DNA of 64,000 nt from Leclercia sp. AS011 (lineage in GTDB: Bacteria > Pseudomonadota > Gammaproteobacteria > Enterobacterales > Enterobacteriaceae). How positions within the stretch are numbered: the stretch's first letter is position 1; each line of letters starts with the position of its first letter. The stretch is taken from positions 372,001-436,000 of the forward strand of contig NZ_JBBCMA010000001.1 of NCBI RefSeq assembly GCF_037152535.1. The letters run 5' to 3'. This document shows, in pieces, positions 54,725 through 62,971 of the stretch. A model generated the notes under the pieces. The model was not told the DNA's origin, ran no database searches, and worked only from the letters and a program-made list of their open reading frames with translations. The position numbers and the translations under genes were made by a program.

Positions 54725-55498
54725 ATGATCGAGGTAAAAAACCTGAATCTGGCGTTCGGCGAAGGCGAGAAACGCAGCCAGGTGCTGTATGACGTCAATA
54801 TTAACGTCCAGCCAGGAGAGATTTACGGCCTGGTGGGGGAGTCGGGATCCGGCAAAACCACGGTATTGAAGTGTCTGGCCGGGCTGTTCACCCACTGGGA
54901 CGGGGCGCTGGCGATCAACGGGCAGCCGCTGGAGCGGCGCATCAGCCCCCAGCGCTGTCGGCTGGTGCAGATGGTGTTTCAGGATCCCTACGGTTCGCTG
55001 CATCCGCGGCATACCATCGGCGATATTCTGGAAGAGCCGCTGCAGATCCACGGCATCAACGACCGGGATCGGCGCATTCATGCCCTGCTGGATAAAGTCG
55101 GCCTCAACCGCGCCTTCCGCGACCGTTATCCGCATCAGCTCTCCGGCGGCCAGCGTCAGCGCGTGGCGATTGCCCGGGCGCTGATCCTTGAGCCGCAGGT
55201 GCTGCTGCTCGACGAGCCCACCTCGGCGCTGGACGTCTCGGTGCAGGCGGAGATCTTAAACCTGCTGGCGGAGCTGCAGCGGGAGTCGAAGCTGACCTAC
55301 CTGATGGTGACCCACGACCTCGGGGTGATTGCCCACCTGTGCCAGAAGGTGGCGGTGATGCAGTACGGGAAAATCCTCGAAACGCTGACGGTGGACGATC
55401 TGGTAGCGGGGCAGGCGCAAACCGATTACACCCGGATGCTGGTCAATGCCAGCCAGCAGTATTCCCGCGAGATGGCGAGGGAGGTGGCAGTGTATTAG
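54725..55498 (+). CDS. ABC ATPase 2 (DppF/OppF type)
   Basis: 257 residues. Walker A GESGSGKTT (~38-46), Q-loop MVFQDPYGSLHPRHT, signature LSGGQRQRVAIARAL, Walker B VLLLDEPTSALD, switch His in MVTHDLGV. AAGGAGCGAAAG precedes ATG 54725. Last gene of the enolase/ABC cluster, followed by a REP element. Its partner ATPase is the gene before it. Confidence 0.9.
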   Translation: MIEVKNLNLAFGEGEKRSQVLYDVNINVQPGEIYGLVGESGSGKTTVLKCLAGLFTHWDGALAINGQPLERRISPQRCRLVQMVFQDPYGSLHPRHTIGDILEEPLQIHGINDRDRRIHALLDKVGLNRAFRDRYPHQLSGGQRQRVAIARALILEPQVLLLDEPTSALDVSVQAEILNLLAELQRESKLTYLMVTHDLGVIAHLCQKVAVMQYGKILETLTVDDLVAGQAQTDYTRMLVNASQQYSREMAREVAVY

Positions 55499-55510
55499 TG
55501 CGGTTTGTTT

Positions 55511-55566
55511 GCCGGGTGGCGGAGGTAAAAGTTTTGTAGGCCGGGTAAGCGCAGCGCCACCCGGCA
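55511..55566. repeat. REP/BIME-type repeat after the ABC cluster
   Basis: GCCGGGTGGCGG and, inverted, GTAGGCCGGGTAAGCGCAGC with GCCACCCGGC. It separates the convergent ABC operon and yegS. Confidence 0.84.
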
Positions 55567-55570
55567 ATAC

Positions 55571-56470
55571 TCAGCGCAGAAGCGGGCAATCCGGCGGCAG
55601 CCGACACCGGATTGCGCCCGGTAACAGGGCAATGCGGAAATGGTCGCCGCTCAGCGGTTCGCCGTCCAGGTTAAAGGTCATCCCGTGCGGAGCGACGACC
55701 TCGAACCAGGCGGACTGTCCATCAATCACGTTCGGGCTCTCCTCCGGTTTGGTCAGGGTGGTCAGCAGGGCCGGAAGCAGCTCATTGGCAGAAAAAATCC
55801 GCAGCTGCAGCTGCCCGTCATTTATCAGCGCATCCGGACAGAGCTGCTGCCCACCGCCCGCCTGACGGCCATTACCGATACCAATCACCAGCGCATCACC
55901 CTGCCAGCGAAAGTTCTCGCCGCGAATTTCACAGGTGTCGGGTTTGAGCAAATCCATGCGCGCCAGCCCGTGGATCAGGTACGACACGCCGCCGAGCGCG
56001 GCTTTCAGTTTCTCCGGGGTTTCGCTGGTAATGCGGGTGCCAAATCCGCCCGTCGCCATATTGATAAAGCAGGTTTCATCATTCACCCGGGCAATATCCA
56101 CCGCCGTGGCTTTACCGGCGATCGCCAGTTGCAGGGCTTTATCGAGCGCCTCCGGGATCCCCGCGCTGGTGGCAAAATCGTTGGCGGTGCCGAGAGGCAG
56201 AATGCCCAGCGCCGGACGCTGCGCCTCTGGCAGGTCAATCAGTGCCGTCGCCACTTCATTAATGGTGCCATCGCCGCCGCCCGCAATGACGGTCTCCACC
56301 CCGAGGTCGCAGGCTTCCTGAATATAACGGGCTGCATCACCTTTCTCCCATGTCACGCGGACATGGATCACCACCCCTTCTTCACGAAGAAGCGTCACGG
56401 CTTCGCGCAACAGATCGTTGCCTGTTCCTTTGCCGTTCAGAATTAATAAACTTGCCGGATAGGTCGCCAT
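55571..56470 (-). CDS. yegS: YegS, lipid kinase
   Basis: 299-residue DAGK-family kinase, the E. coli length, phosphorylating lipid such as phosphatidylglycerol in vitro. The nucleotide site is [11 protein letters not shown] (~63-73) and the conserved [10 protein letters not shown] follows (~93-102). C-terminal beta-sandwich with [10 protein letters not shown]. The ATG at 56470 is eight bases after AGGAG; an ATG two codons upstream is too close to it. Confidence 0.94.
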   Translation of the reverse strand: MATYPASLLILNGKGTGNDLLREAVTLLREEGVVIHVRVTWEKGDAARYIQEACDLGVETVIAGGGDGTINEVATALIDLPEAQRPALGILPLGTANDFATSAGIPEALDKALQLAIAGKATAVDIARVNDETCFINMATGGFGTRITSETPEKLKAALGGVSYLIHGLARMDLLKPDTCEIRGENFRWQGDALVIGIGNGRQAGGGQQLCPDALINDGQLQLRIFSANELLPALLTTLTKPEESPNVIDGQSAWFEVVAPHGMTFNLDGEPLSGDHFRIALLPGAIRCRLPPDCPLLR

Positions 56471-56598
56471 CCACATTGCTCCTGTGCTGATCTTTCAAAA
56501 GTGTATCGCAGCGCGGGGAAAAGCGGGTAAGAAGAGGATGAAAGGGTAAAAATTAAATGAGTGGCGAGCCAAAACGTGCGCCACTCGGACACTAACCG

Positions 56599-56937
56599 TT
56601 ATGGCGCAATGGCACCATACGGGCATAACGCGAAGACACAATCAGGGTGATGCTTGCAGCGTGTCATCAAAGTGCCATCGTTACCCGGGCAGCCGGATTT
56701 GGTGACAAATGAGGACCAAAAGGTGGCGTTATAAGGAAAAGTGCGCAGGATATGTAGCTTTTTGAGTTTGCCATCAATGGCAATCCCGAAGGGACCAGTA
56801 ACAAGAACCGAGCCGGTGCTGATAAAATAATCGCCTTTATACCAGATTATCAGTCTCAAATTTTTAACAGTCAGAACGTGAATGAATATGGTTCCGGTAC
56901 GAGGGCACACCATCCTGTTTTCGACCACCCAGTACAT
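56599..56937 (-). CDS. Orphan cysteine-containing protein
   Basis: Not recognised. 112 residues with no signal peptide or membrane helix; beta-rich N-terminal part (CPRTGTIFIHVLTVKNLRLI, IWYKGDYFISTGSVLVTGPF). The C-terminal third holds C83, C94, C100 and C105 with HH at 96-97 (CKHHPDC), a layout that could bind metal or form disulfides. The start ATG 56937 has GGAG six bases upstream; an upstream in-frame start adds 12 lysine-rich residues. AT-rich relative to yegS and trhP. It lies alone between them. Confidence 0.6.
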   Translation of the reverse strand: MYWVVENRMVCPRTGTIFIHVLTVKNLRLIIWYKGDYFISTGSVLVTGPFGIAIDGKLKKLHILRTFPYNATFWSSFVTKSGCPGNDGTLMTRCKHHPDCVFALCPYGAIAP

Positions 56938-57111
56938 AGATTTCTCCTTCTCCTTAAGTGAAATTTCATTCACATGAAGAATAGCATCATGTACGTCCTT
57001 GAATACCCAGCCTTTAATAAATTGATGATTAAACTTACTTCTCCTTGAAAATAAAGATTAATTTACATTAAGGACACTGATGGATGATGGCGGCAGGAGG
57101 GATTTTCAGGC

Positions 57112-57198
57112 AAAAAAATTAGCCTGCGTAAGGGAGATTACACAGGCTAAGGAGGTGGTTCCTGGTACAGCTAGCATTTATGGGTTATGTTTTTCAGC
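57112..57198 (-). ncRNA. cyaR: CyaR (RyeE) small regulatory RNA
   Basis: On the minus strand the 87-base segment begins GCTGAAAAACATAACCCATA, contains the conserved seed region CCAGGAACCACCTCCTTAGC and ends in a hairpin with a T-run, matching E. coli CyaR in sequence, length and location next to yegQ/trhP. CyaR is an Hfq-dependent, CRP-activated sRNA that represses ompX, luxS, nadE and others by pairing through ACCTCCTT near their start sites. The 3' hairpin TAGCCTGTGTAA...TTACGCAGGCTA with T7 is its terminator. A 68-codon ORF on the plus strand over it is spurious. Confidence 0.95.
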
Positions 57199-57205
57199 GT
57201 CATGG

Positions 57206-57248
57206 ATAATACCCGTATCAAACGCAGCGGTATGTGATCGAATTCTAA
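57206..57248 (-). promoter_or_regulatory. CRP-dependent cyaR promoter
   Basis: On the minus strand TATTAT (57211-57206) sits at -8 to -13 from the RNA 5' end. A CRP-like TGTGA-N6-TCTAA at 57233-57248 is centred about 42 bases upstream, a class II position as expected for CyaR. Confidence 0.65.
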
Positions 57249-57282
57249 GAATCATCTCATACCAAAAAATAACCCTTCACGC

Positions 57283-58644
57283 TTAGCCAACGTGCGGATT
57301 ACGGGTGTTTTCCCCGGTGAAATTGCGCATCAGCAGGGCATAGTCCAGGGAAATATCCTCCGGTACCGGCAGCCAGACGGTATGACCGTCTCCCGGCGCG
57401 ACGTCTACCGCTTCCCCTTTGCCATTTTCCATATGTTCGAGGGTGAAATTGACGTTGCCCTGTGGGGTCATCAACTCCAGGCTGTTGCCCACGAGGAATT
57501 TGTTTTTCACCGCTACCGCTGCCAGAGGCCCTTTGCGCTCGCCGGTGAACTCACCGACAAACTGCTGGCGCTCGGAAAGGGAGTGGCCGTAGTCATAGTT
57601 CTGATAATCATCATGGGTATGACGACGCAGGAAGCCTTCGGTATAGCCGCGGTGCGCCAGCCCTTCCAGGGTTTCCAGCAGGGTCGGGTCGAACGGTTTA
57701 CCCGCCGCCGCATCGTCAATCGCCTTGCGATAGACCTGGGCGGTACGCGCGCAGTAGTAATAGGATTTGGTGCGGCCTTCAATCTTCAGGGAGTGGACGC
57801 CCATCTGGGTCAGGCGTTCAACGTGGGCGATGGCGCGCAGATCTTTCGAGTTCATGATGTAGGTGCCGTGCTCGTCTTCAAACGCGGTCATGTACTCGCC
57901 CGGGCGCTGGGCCTCTTCAATCATAAATACGCTGTCGGTCGGCGCACCGATGCCCAGCGTCGGCTCAATGGTCTGCACCGGGATCGGCTCGTGCTTATGC
58001 ACGATGTTGCCCACCTCATCCTGCTTACCTTCCTGGACCTTATATTCCCAGCGGCAGGCGTTGGTGCAGGTACCCTGATTAGGGTCACGCTTGTTGATGT
58101 AGCCAGAGAGCAGGCAGCGGCCGGAGTAGGCCATGCACAGCGCGCCGTGGACGAAAATCTCAAGCTCCATTTCCGGCACCTGGCTGCGGATCTCTTCGAT
58201 CTCTTCCAGCGACAGCTCGCGGGAGAGGATCACGCGGGTCAGCCCCATCTGCTGCCAGAATTTCACCGTCGCCCAGTTAACGGCATTCGCCTGTACCGAG
58301 AGGTGAATGTCCATCTCCGGGAAGTTCTCCCGCACCAGCATGATTAAACCCGGGTCCGACATGATTAACGCATCCGGTCCCATCTCCACCACCGGTTTCA
58401 GGTCGCGAATAAAGGTCTTCAGCTTGGCGTTATGCGGGGCGATGTTCACCACCACGTAGAATTTTTTCCCCTGCGCGTGGGCTTCGTTGATGCCGAGCTG
58501 CAGATTCTCGTGGTTGAATTCGTTGTTACGCACGCGCAGCGAGTAACGCGGCTGGCCCGCATAGACGGCATCGGCGCCATAGGCGAAGGCGTAACGCATA
58601 TTTTTCAGCGTTCCCGCCGGGGAGAGGAGTTCCGGTTTAAACAT
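57283..58644 (-). CDS. trhP: TrhP (YegQ), tRNA 5-hydroxyuridine synthesis protein
   Basis: 453-residue U32-family protein, same length as E. coli TrhP, needed for hydroxylation of U34 in several tRNAs. N-terminal ELLSPAGTLKNMRYAFAYGA and the family core HGALCMAYSGRCLLS with cysteines, followed by CTNACRWEY, could bind an Fe-S cluster. GLAHRGYTEGF-type motif near residue 330. CyaR and its promoter lie directly after its stop. Confidence 0.95.
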   Translation of the reverse strand: MFKPELLSPAGTLKNMRYAFAYGADAVYAGQPRYSLRVRNNEFNHENLQLGINEAHAQGKKFYVVVNIAPHNAKLKTFIRDLKPVVEMGPDALIMSDPGLIMLVRENFPEMDIHLSVQANAVNWATVKFWQQMGLTRVILSRELSLEEIEEIRSQVPEMELEIFVHGALCMAYSGRCLLSGYINKRDPNQGTCTNACRWEYKVQEGKQDEVGNIVHKHEPIPVQTIEPTLGIGAPTDSVFMIEEAQRPGEYMTAFEDEHGTYIMNSKDLRAIAHVERLTQMGVHSLKIEGRTKSYYYCARTAQVYRKAIDDAAAGKPFDPTLLETLEGLAHRGYTEGFLRRHTHDDYQNYDYGHSLSERQQFVGEFTGERKGPLAAVAVKNKFLVGNSLELMTPQGNVNFTLEHMENGKGEAVDVAPGDGHTVWLPVPEDISLDYALLMRNFTGENTRNPHVG

Positions 58645-58767
58645 GTTTGTTCTCGTTCTGATGACAGGTCAGATGCGCTCACAGGTGGGCGCCGGGAGGA
58701 GATCCCATACTTTAAGGGCGGGCATTGTAACGCTGTGGGGCAGGGAGGTAAACCATTCAGATAACGA

Positions 58768-58804
58768 AACGCCGACGGCAGGGCAGTACCGTCGGCGTTT
58801 TATT
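58768..58804. terminator. Terminator between trhP and ariR
   Basis: AACGCCGACGG / CCGTCGGCGTT with a 10-base loop; T-run TTTATT to the right and A-containing sequence to the left. Serves the minus-strand ariR, ymgA, ycgZ operon only if read as GCCGACGG...; more clearly a plus-strand terminator, but the palindrome suits both. Confidence 0.6.
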
Positions 58805-58815
58805 CAGCGGGGGAC

Positions 58816-59094
58816 TCAGAGGTCGTCCTGGGTGTGATCGACAATAATTTCCAGCGTCTTACGAATGATATCGGCTTTCACGACGTCGTGAGTAGCCTCA
58901 ATCTGCTTGATCAGTCGTAAAATAATCGCTTTGTTGGTCAGCGGTTCCTTCGCATCCAGAATCGCGTTCACAACAGTTTCCAGCAGCGCCCACTCTTCGG
59001 CTAACAGACCGCCAGCGCTACGAAAATAGTTGGCCAACGCTTCGTTTGGCAGTTCTTCATAAAAGTCTGATTTCTGGAGCATAGCCTGGCTCAT
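58816..59094 (-). CDS. ariR: AriR (YmgB), biofilm/acid-resistance regulator
   Basis: ~92-residue small helical protein. The region NEALANYFRSAGGLLAEEWA and the end KADIIRKTLEIIVDHTQDDL match E. coli YmgB/AriR (RKTLEIV core). AriR forms dimers and acts in acid resistance and biofilm control, with the Rcs phosphorelay. Start uncertain: GTG 59103, ATG 59094 or ATG 59082 are in frame. Last gene of ycgZ-ymgA-ariR. Confidence 0.85.
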   Translation of the reverse strand: MSQAMLQKSDFYEELPNEALANYFRSAGGLLAEEWALLETVVNAILDAKEPLTNKAIILRLIKQIEATHDVVKADIIRKTLEIIVDHTQDDL

Positions 59095-59133
59095 AGGTGT
59101 CACACCGGTTAAGTTAAGGAATGAATAGTACAG

Positions 59134-59448
59134 TCAGTGTTTTTTGCTGTTGGCTTGCTGGCTATTGCCAAACAGGGGGTACACATTGCTGTTGTGTCGA
59201 CCATCCGTGTCCCAATCCTGCTGTTCACTCACCGGTTTACGCCTTGTGCCATCCTTTCCGTCATTGGAAATCTCCAGAATGATTTGGGAAAGCACGTTGC
59301 GACGCTGGCCGTCCTGCTCTGCGGATAACATCTGTTGTAACCGTTGCAGCAAGAGCTTCATGCTGATCGGGCCGTTATCCTTAAGCAGAGAAAGGGTGGC
59401 TTCGCCAATAAGTTCATCAGTAAGTCGTTCATGGTCACTTCTGTTCAT
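59134..59448 (-). CDS. ymgA: YmgA, connector of the Rcs pathway
   Basis: 104-residue protein with the YmgA-like N-terminal helical region (NRSDHERLTDELIGEATLSL, RLQQMLSAEQDGQRRNVLSQ) and a hydrophilic, low-complexity tail. E. coli YmgA (90 residues) stimulates the RcsCDB pathway, repressing curli. It lies between ycgZ and ariR as in E. coli. Weak Shine-Dalgarno. Confidence 0.82.
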   Translation of the reverse strand: MNRSDHERLTDELIGEATLSLLKDNGPISMKLLLQRLQQMLSAEQDGQRRNVLSQIILEISNDGKDGTRRKPVSEQQDWDTDGRHNSNVYPLFGNSQQANSKKH

Positions 59449-59586
59449 AACTACGTCTCTGTCGCCACCTTCACATGCAGGGTGAATGCGGCATTAAGTC
59501 AGTCTGTGGCGACAGTATAAAAAAACTGTCCGGAAGAAAGAACTGACTTGAAAACAATTCAATTAGCGGCTGTGGGCGTACGTCTC

Positions 59587-59826
59587 TTAACGATCAAACA
59601 GCAGGCCAATCAGCGTTTGGTAACGGCTCTCCTCTTCCCGATCCGATGCCTGTTCCATTCGGTAAAGCAGTCGGGTGCAGATGGCTTTACGGTTGAGGAT
59701 TTTACCTTCCCGCAGGATCTCCACCACGATTTGTCCCAGCATCTCCTGCTGGGAAGGCAGGTTTGCTTTATTAAAGTATTGTGCGATGGCATTGGCTGTA
59801 TTCGGTGCAAACCCGTTCTGGCGCAT
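59587..59826 (-). CDS. ycgZ: YcgZ, blue-light operon small protein
   Basis: 79-residue helical protein, similar to E. coli YcgZ (78 residues) in AIAQYFNKANLPSQQEMLGQ and LIGLLFDR at the end. It is the first gene of ycgZ-ymgA-ariR, the operon derepressed by BluF antagonising BluR under blue light or low temperature. AGGAG lies six bases before ATG 59826. YcgZ, like YmgA, feeds the Rcs phosphorelay. Confidence 0.87.
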   Translation of the reverse strand: MRQNGFAPNTANAIAQYFNKANLPSQQEMLGQIVVEILREGKILNRKAICTRLLYRMEQASDREEESRYQTLIGLLFDR

Positions 59827-60130
59827 CTGTCACTCCTGAAATCAGCAATGCTGAAAATGGTTAATGTCTTGTTAACTGCTAAATACTGTACATACTAATT
59901 GTACAACTTAACAAATATATTTTGATCATTATGTGCTAACTTAAAGTAATCAATGTGTTAACTGTAAAATATATGGAAATAAAGAAAGGAATTATTGTAC
60001 ATTTTCGCTAATTTTAACCTTTACACCCGTAACAGGAACAGGGCGCAGCAGCCCCCGGGTGGGTTAACAAGACGTACAGTCAACCATCTGATACTGTGGA
60101 CTTTCATTCACCTCCTCTATTGGAAACCCT
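59827..60130. other. Divergent control region of ycgZ and bluF
   Basis: 304 bases, AT-rich in the left half. TGTACA is found at 59887-59892, 59900-59905 and 59996-60001. No ORF fits. On the minus strand TTGTTA and TACAGT (-35/-10-like, 18-base spacer with the TGTACA boxes inside) would suit a MerR-type promoter for ycgZ. Confidence 0.6.
59887..59905. promoter_or_regulatory. Candidate BluR operator at ycgZ
   Basis: Two TGTACA hexamers with 7 bases between them (TGTACATACTAATTGTACA). The same hexamer pair occurs before bluR at 61386-61408. The link to BluR is inferred from recurrence and position. Confidence 0.6.
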
Positions 60131-61357
60131 ATGCTCACTACCATCATTTACCGGAGTCACTTTCGTGACCACGTGCCGGTTACTGTGCTGGAAGACATGG
60201 TTGTTGCAGCAAACAAAAAGAACAGGGAAGCCGATGTCAGCGGCATTCTACTGTTTAACGGCAAGCTCTTTTTTCAGCTGCTCGAAGGACCTGAGGAGAA
60301 CGTAAGAGCCATTTATGACGCAATATGCAAAGACCCGCGCCATCACAACGTAGTGGAACTGCTGTGTGATTACTCCCCTGCGCGGCGTTTCGGTAAATGC
60401 GGAATGGAACTCTTTGATTTACGTAAATATATTCCCCGCGAAGTACTGCAAAACGTGCTGGATAAAGGCACCACCAGGTACCAGCTAACCTATAACGACA
60501 GGGCGCTACAGTTCTTCAGAACCTTTGTCGAGGAGAGTGAAAAAGAGAACTATTTTGAGCTGCCGTCAGGGGATCACTGGGAGTTTATTGCCGATACTGA
60601 GGCTGCCAGCGTTCGCTCCCTGCCGCAGCGCTACAGCGAGGTATGCAACTTCGCCTTCCAGCCAATTATCGATCCGCTGGCGCGGGAAATTGTCGCTCTG
60701 GAAGCCCTGGTCCGCACCCCGGAAGGGGAGATCGCCCGACACTGGTTCGAAGGGTTGGTGGGCAATGAACTCTACGAAGCCGACCTCAAAAGCAAGAGCG
60801 TCGCCTTTGCAATGGCCCGCGAGCTGGGGCTGGGAGAGCAGAGCCTGTCCGTAAACCTGCTCCCGATGACCCTGGTCAACGTGCCTGATGCAGTGAGCTA
60901 TCTGATTCAGGAGATAGAGGCTAACGGGCTGGTGGCCGAGCAGATCATCGTGGAATTTACCGAGAACGAAGTCATCTCCCGTCTCGACGAATTCACCGGC
61001 GCGGTGCGTGAGTTGAAGGCTGCGGGCATCGGCGTGGCGATTGACCACTTTGGCGGCGGTTTTGCCGGGCTGCTGCTGCTGGCACAGTTCCAGCCGGACC
61101 GGATTAAGATCAACCGCGACCTGATCCGCGACGTGCACAAGAGCGGTCCACGCCAGGCCATCGTGCTGGCCATCATCAAATGTTGTACAGCTTTGGAAAT
61201 TCTGATCTCTGCAGTGGGTATTGAGCAGCCAGAAGAGTGGATGTGGCTCGAATCGGCAGGCGTTTCTCACTTCCAGGGGCACCTGTTTGCCCACCCCCAG
61301 CTGGCTGGCATCCCGCCTGTTTGCTGGCCTGAGCCGCGCGATCCCCTGTTAAAGTGA
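60131..61357 (+). CDS. bluF: BluF, BLUF-EAL blue-light sensor
   Basis: 408 residues. BLUF flavin domain (1-~95) with Y7, N31 and Q49 of the flavin hydrogen-bond switch. The C-terminal EAL-like domain (~155-400) is degenerate: the usual DDFGTG is IDHFGGG, EGVE is VGIE and EIT is EFT, so c-di-GMP hydrolysis is not expected. In E. coli the light-activated dimer binds and displaces the repressor BluR. ATG 60131 gives the E. coli N-terminus. It diverges from ycgZ and is co-directional with bluR. Confidence 0.94.
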   Translation: MLTTIIYRSHFRDHVPVTVLEDMVVAANKKNREADVSGILLFNGKLFFQLLEGPEENVRAIYDAICKDPRHHNVVELLCDYSPARRFGKCGMELFDLRKYIPREVLQNVLDKGTTRYQLTYNDRALQFFRTFVEESEKENYFELPSGDHWEFIADTEAASVRSLPQRYSEVCNFAFQPIIDPLAREIVALEALVRTPEGEIARHWFEGLVGNELYEADLKSKSVAFAMARELGLGEQSLSVNLLPMTLVNVPDAVSYLIQEIEANGLVAEQIIVEFTENEVISRLDEFTGAVRELKAAGIGVAIDHFGGGFAGLLLLAQFQPDRIKINRDLIRDVHKSGPRQAIVLAIIKCCTALEILISAVGIEQPEEWMWLESAGVSHFQGHLFAHPQLAGIPPVCWPEPRDPLLK

Positions 61358-61385
61358 TACAAACCCGCCAGTGATACAATTCTGT

Positions 61386-61408
61386 TGTACAATATAACGG
61401 GTTGTACA
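61386..61408. promoter_or_regulatory. Candidate BluR operator at bluR promoter
   Basis: TTGTACAATATAACGGGTTG followed by TACAG: two TGTACA hexamers with 11 bases between, a direct repeat of TTGTACA, lying in the 108-base gap between bluF and bluR. Suggests autoregulation. Confidence 0.55.
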
Positions 61409-61465
61409 GCCCGATGAGATTCGTTACTTTGTTTACAGAATATATCGATCAGGCATGGGGAATCG

Positions 61466-62209
61466 ATGGCCGCTTACAGTATTGGCGATGTCGCAGAACG
61501 CTGCGGCATCAACCCCGTCACACTACGCGCATGGCAGCGCCGATATGGTCTGCTCAAACCGCAGCGCAGTGAAGGCGGGCATCGACAATTTGACGACGAC
61601 GACATCCAGCGCATTGAGGAGATCAAGCGCTGGATTGAGCGTGGCGTGCCGGTGGGTAAGGTCAAAGCCCTGCTCGATCAGGACAAAGCGCCCGAGCCAG
61701 GAGACTGGCGTACGCTGCAGGAAGAGATGATGGGGACGCTGCGCCAGGTCAGCCCTGGGAAATGCCGGGCCCAGATCCTGGCGTTTTGCCAGCATCATCC
61801 TGTGGATGCGCTCATCGACCAGGTATTTATTCCCGTCCGGGAAACCCTCAGTCTCGATCACAACACCGCCGGCATAATGGGCAGCATGCTGGACGGCATT
61901 CTCATTGAGCAGGCGGTCACCAGCCTGAGCGAATCACGCGTCAAAGCGGGCCGGGATGCACTACTGATTGGCTGGAGCGTAGAGGATCGTACCCGTCTGT
62001 GGCTGGAGGCGTGGCGTCTTTCCCAGCGCGGCTGGCGCATCAACGTGTTTGCTGAACCGCTGGAGATACCCCATCCGGAGTTCTTCCCCGGTCAGCATAT
62101 CCTTGTCTGGGCCGGGCAAAGGCTATCGCCGCAACAGCGTCTGCAGCTGGAGCACTGGCAAAAGCAGGGATACAGCATTACCGCCCACGGAGCAGCCGAC
62201 GCTGCCTGA
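61466..62209 (+). CDS. bluR: BluR, MerR-type repressor of the blue-light operon
   Basis: 247-residue regulator. Winged-helix MerR domain (1-~70) [20 protein letters not shown] then [20 protein letters not shown]-terminal part resembles the MlrA effector-like domain. BluF in the light binds it and frees the ycgZ promoter. The recognition helix ([19 protein letters not shown]) is identical to that of MlrA in this window, as in E. coli. GGGAATCG precedes ATG 61466. Confidence 0.94.
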   Translation: MAAYSIGDVAERCGINPVTLRAWQRRYGLLKPQRSEGGHRQFDDDDIQRIEEIKRWIERGVPVGKVKALLDQDKAPEPGDWRTLQEEMMGTLRQVSPGKCRAQILAFCQHHPVDALIDQVFIPVRETLSLDHNTAGIMGSMLDGILIEQAVTSLSESRVKAGRDALLIGWSVEDRTRLWLEAWRLSQRGWRINVFAEPLEIPHPEFFPGQHILVWAGQRLSPQQRLQLEHWQKQGYSITAHGAADAA

Positions 62210-62245
62210 TGAGATCGCCCGCCGCAGCGGGTCACTTTTTACCTG

Positions 62246-62971
62246 TCACGCGCCGATCCGGCACGCATCCGCTTCCCAGCGATACCCAACACCATACACC
62301 GCACGAATAAACGACTGATCCGCGTCGAGGGACTCCAGTTTGCGCCGCAGGTTTTTGATATGGCTGTCGATAGTCCGGTCGGTCACCACCCGGTAGTCAT
62401 CATACAGATGGTTCAGCAGCTGCTCGCGGGAGAAGACCTTGCCCGGCTCGTGCGACAGGGTTTTCAGCAGGCGGAACTCGGCGGGGGTCAAATCCAGCAG
62501 CTTGCTGCGCCAGCTGGCCTGAAAACGACTTTCATCGATGATTAACGGACTTTCAGCATCCAGCGCCTGCAGCTCGCGCTGCGGTTTGCAGCGGCGCAGA
62601 ATGGTTTTCACCCGGGCCACCACTTCACGCGGGCTGTAGGGTTTGCAGATGTAGTCATCGGCGCCAATCTCCAGCCCCAGCAGGCGGTCGATCTCTTCGA
62701 TTTTGGCGGTCACCATCACAATCGGCACTTCGGAGAAGCGGCGGATCTCGCGGCATAGGGTCAGGCCGTCGGTGCCGGGCAGCATCAGATCGAGCAGGAT
62801 CAGATCCGGCGGCGTCTGGCGCACGTAGGGCAGGACCTGATCCCCGTGGCTGATAAGCGACGGGGCATAACTTGCCGCCCGCAGATAGTCGATGAGTAAC
62901 TGCCCAAGCTTAGGCTCATCCTCTACGATCAGGATGCGGGGGGTATTTTCGTCAATGGGTAACTCAGTCAT
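62246..62971 (-). CDS. baeR: BaeR, response regulator of envelope/efflux stress
   Basis: 241-residue OmpR-family regulator that activates mdtABCD, acrD and spy. Receiver (~11-125) with D61 in [10 protein letters not shown]; winged-helix DNA-binding domain (~140-235) ending [13 protein letters not shown]. Its ATG overlaps the baeS stop by four bases, so the pair is translationally coupled. Its promoter lies upstream of the left-over mdt/bae genes beyond the window. Confidence 0.96.
   Translation of the reverse strand: MTELPIDENTPRILIVEDEPKLGQLLIDYLRAASYAPSLISHGDQVLPYVRQTPPDLILLDLMLPGTDGLTLCREIRRFSEVPIVMVTAKIEEIDRLLGLEIGADDYICKPYSPREVVARVKTILRRCKPQRELQALDAESPLIIDESRFQASWRSKLLDLTPAEFRLLKTLSHEPGKVFSREQLLNHLYDDYRVVTDRTIDSHIKNLRRKLESLDADQSFIRAVYGVGYRWEADACRIGA

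Noticed and set aside
57080..57286. 68-codon plus-strand ORF
   Set aside because: It lies over the minus-strand CyaR sRNA and its promoter, and has no homology or ribosome-binding site.
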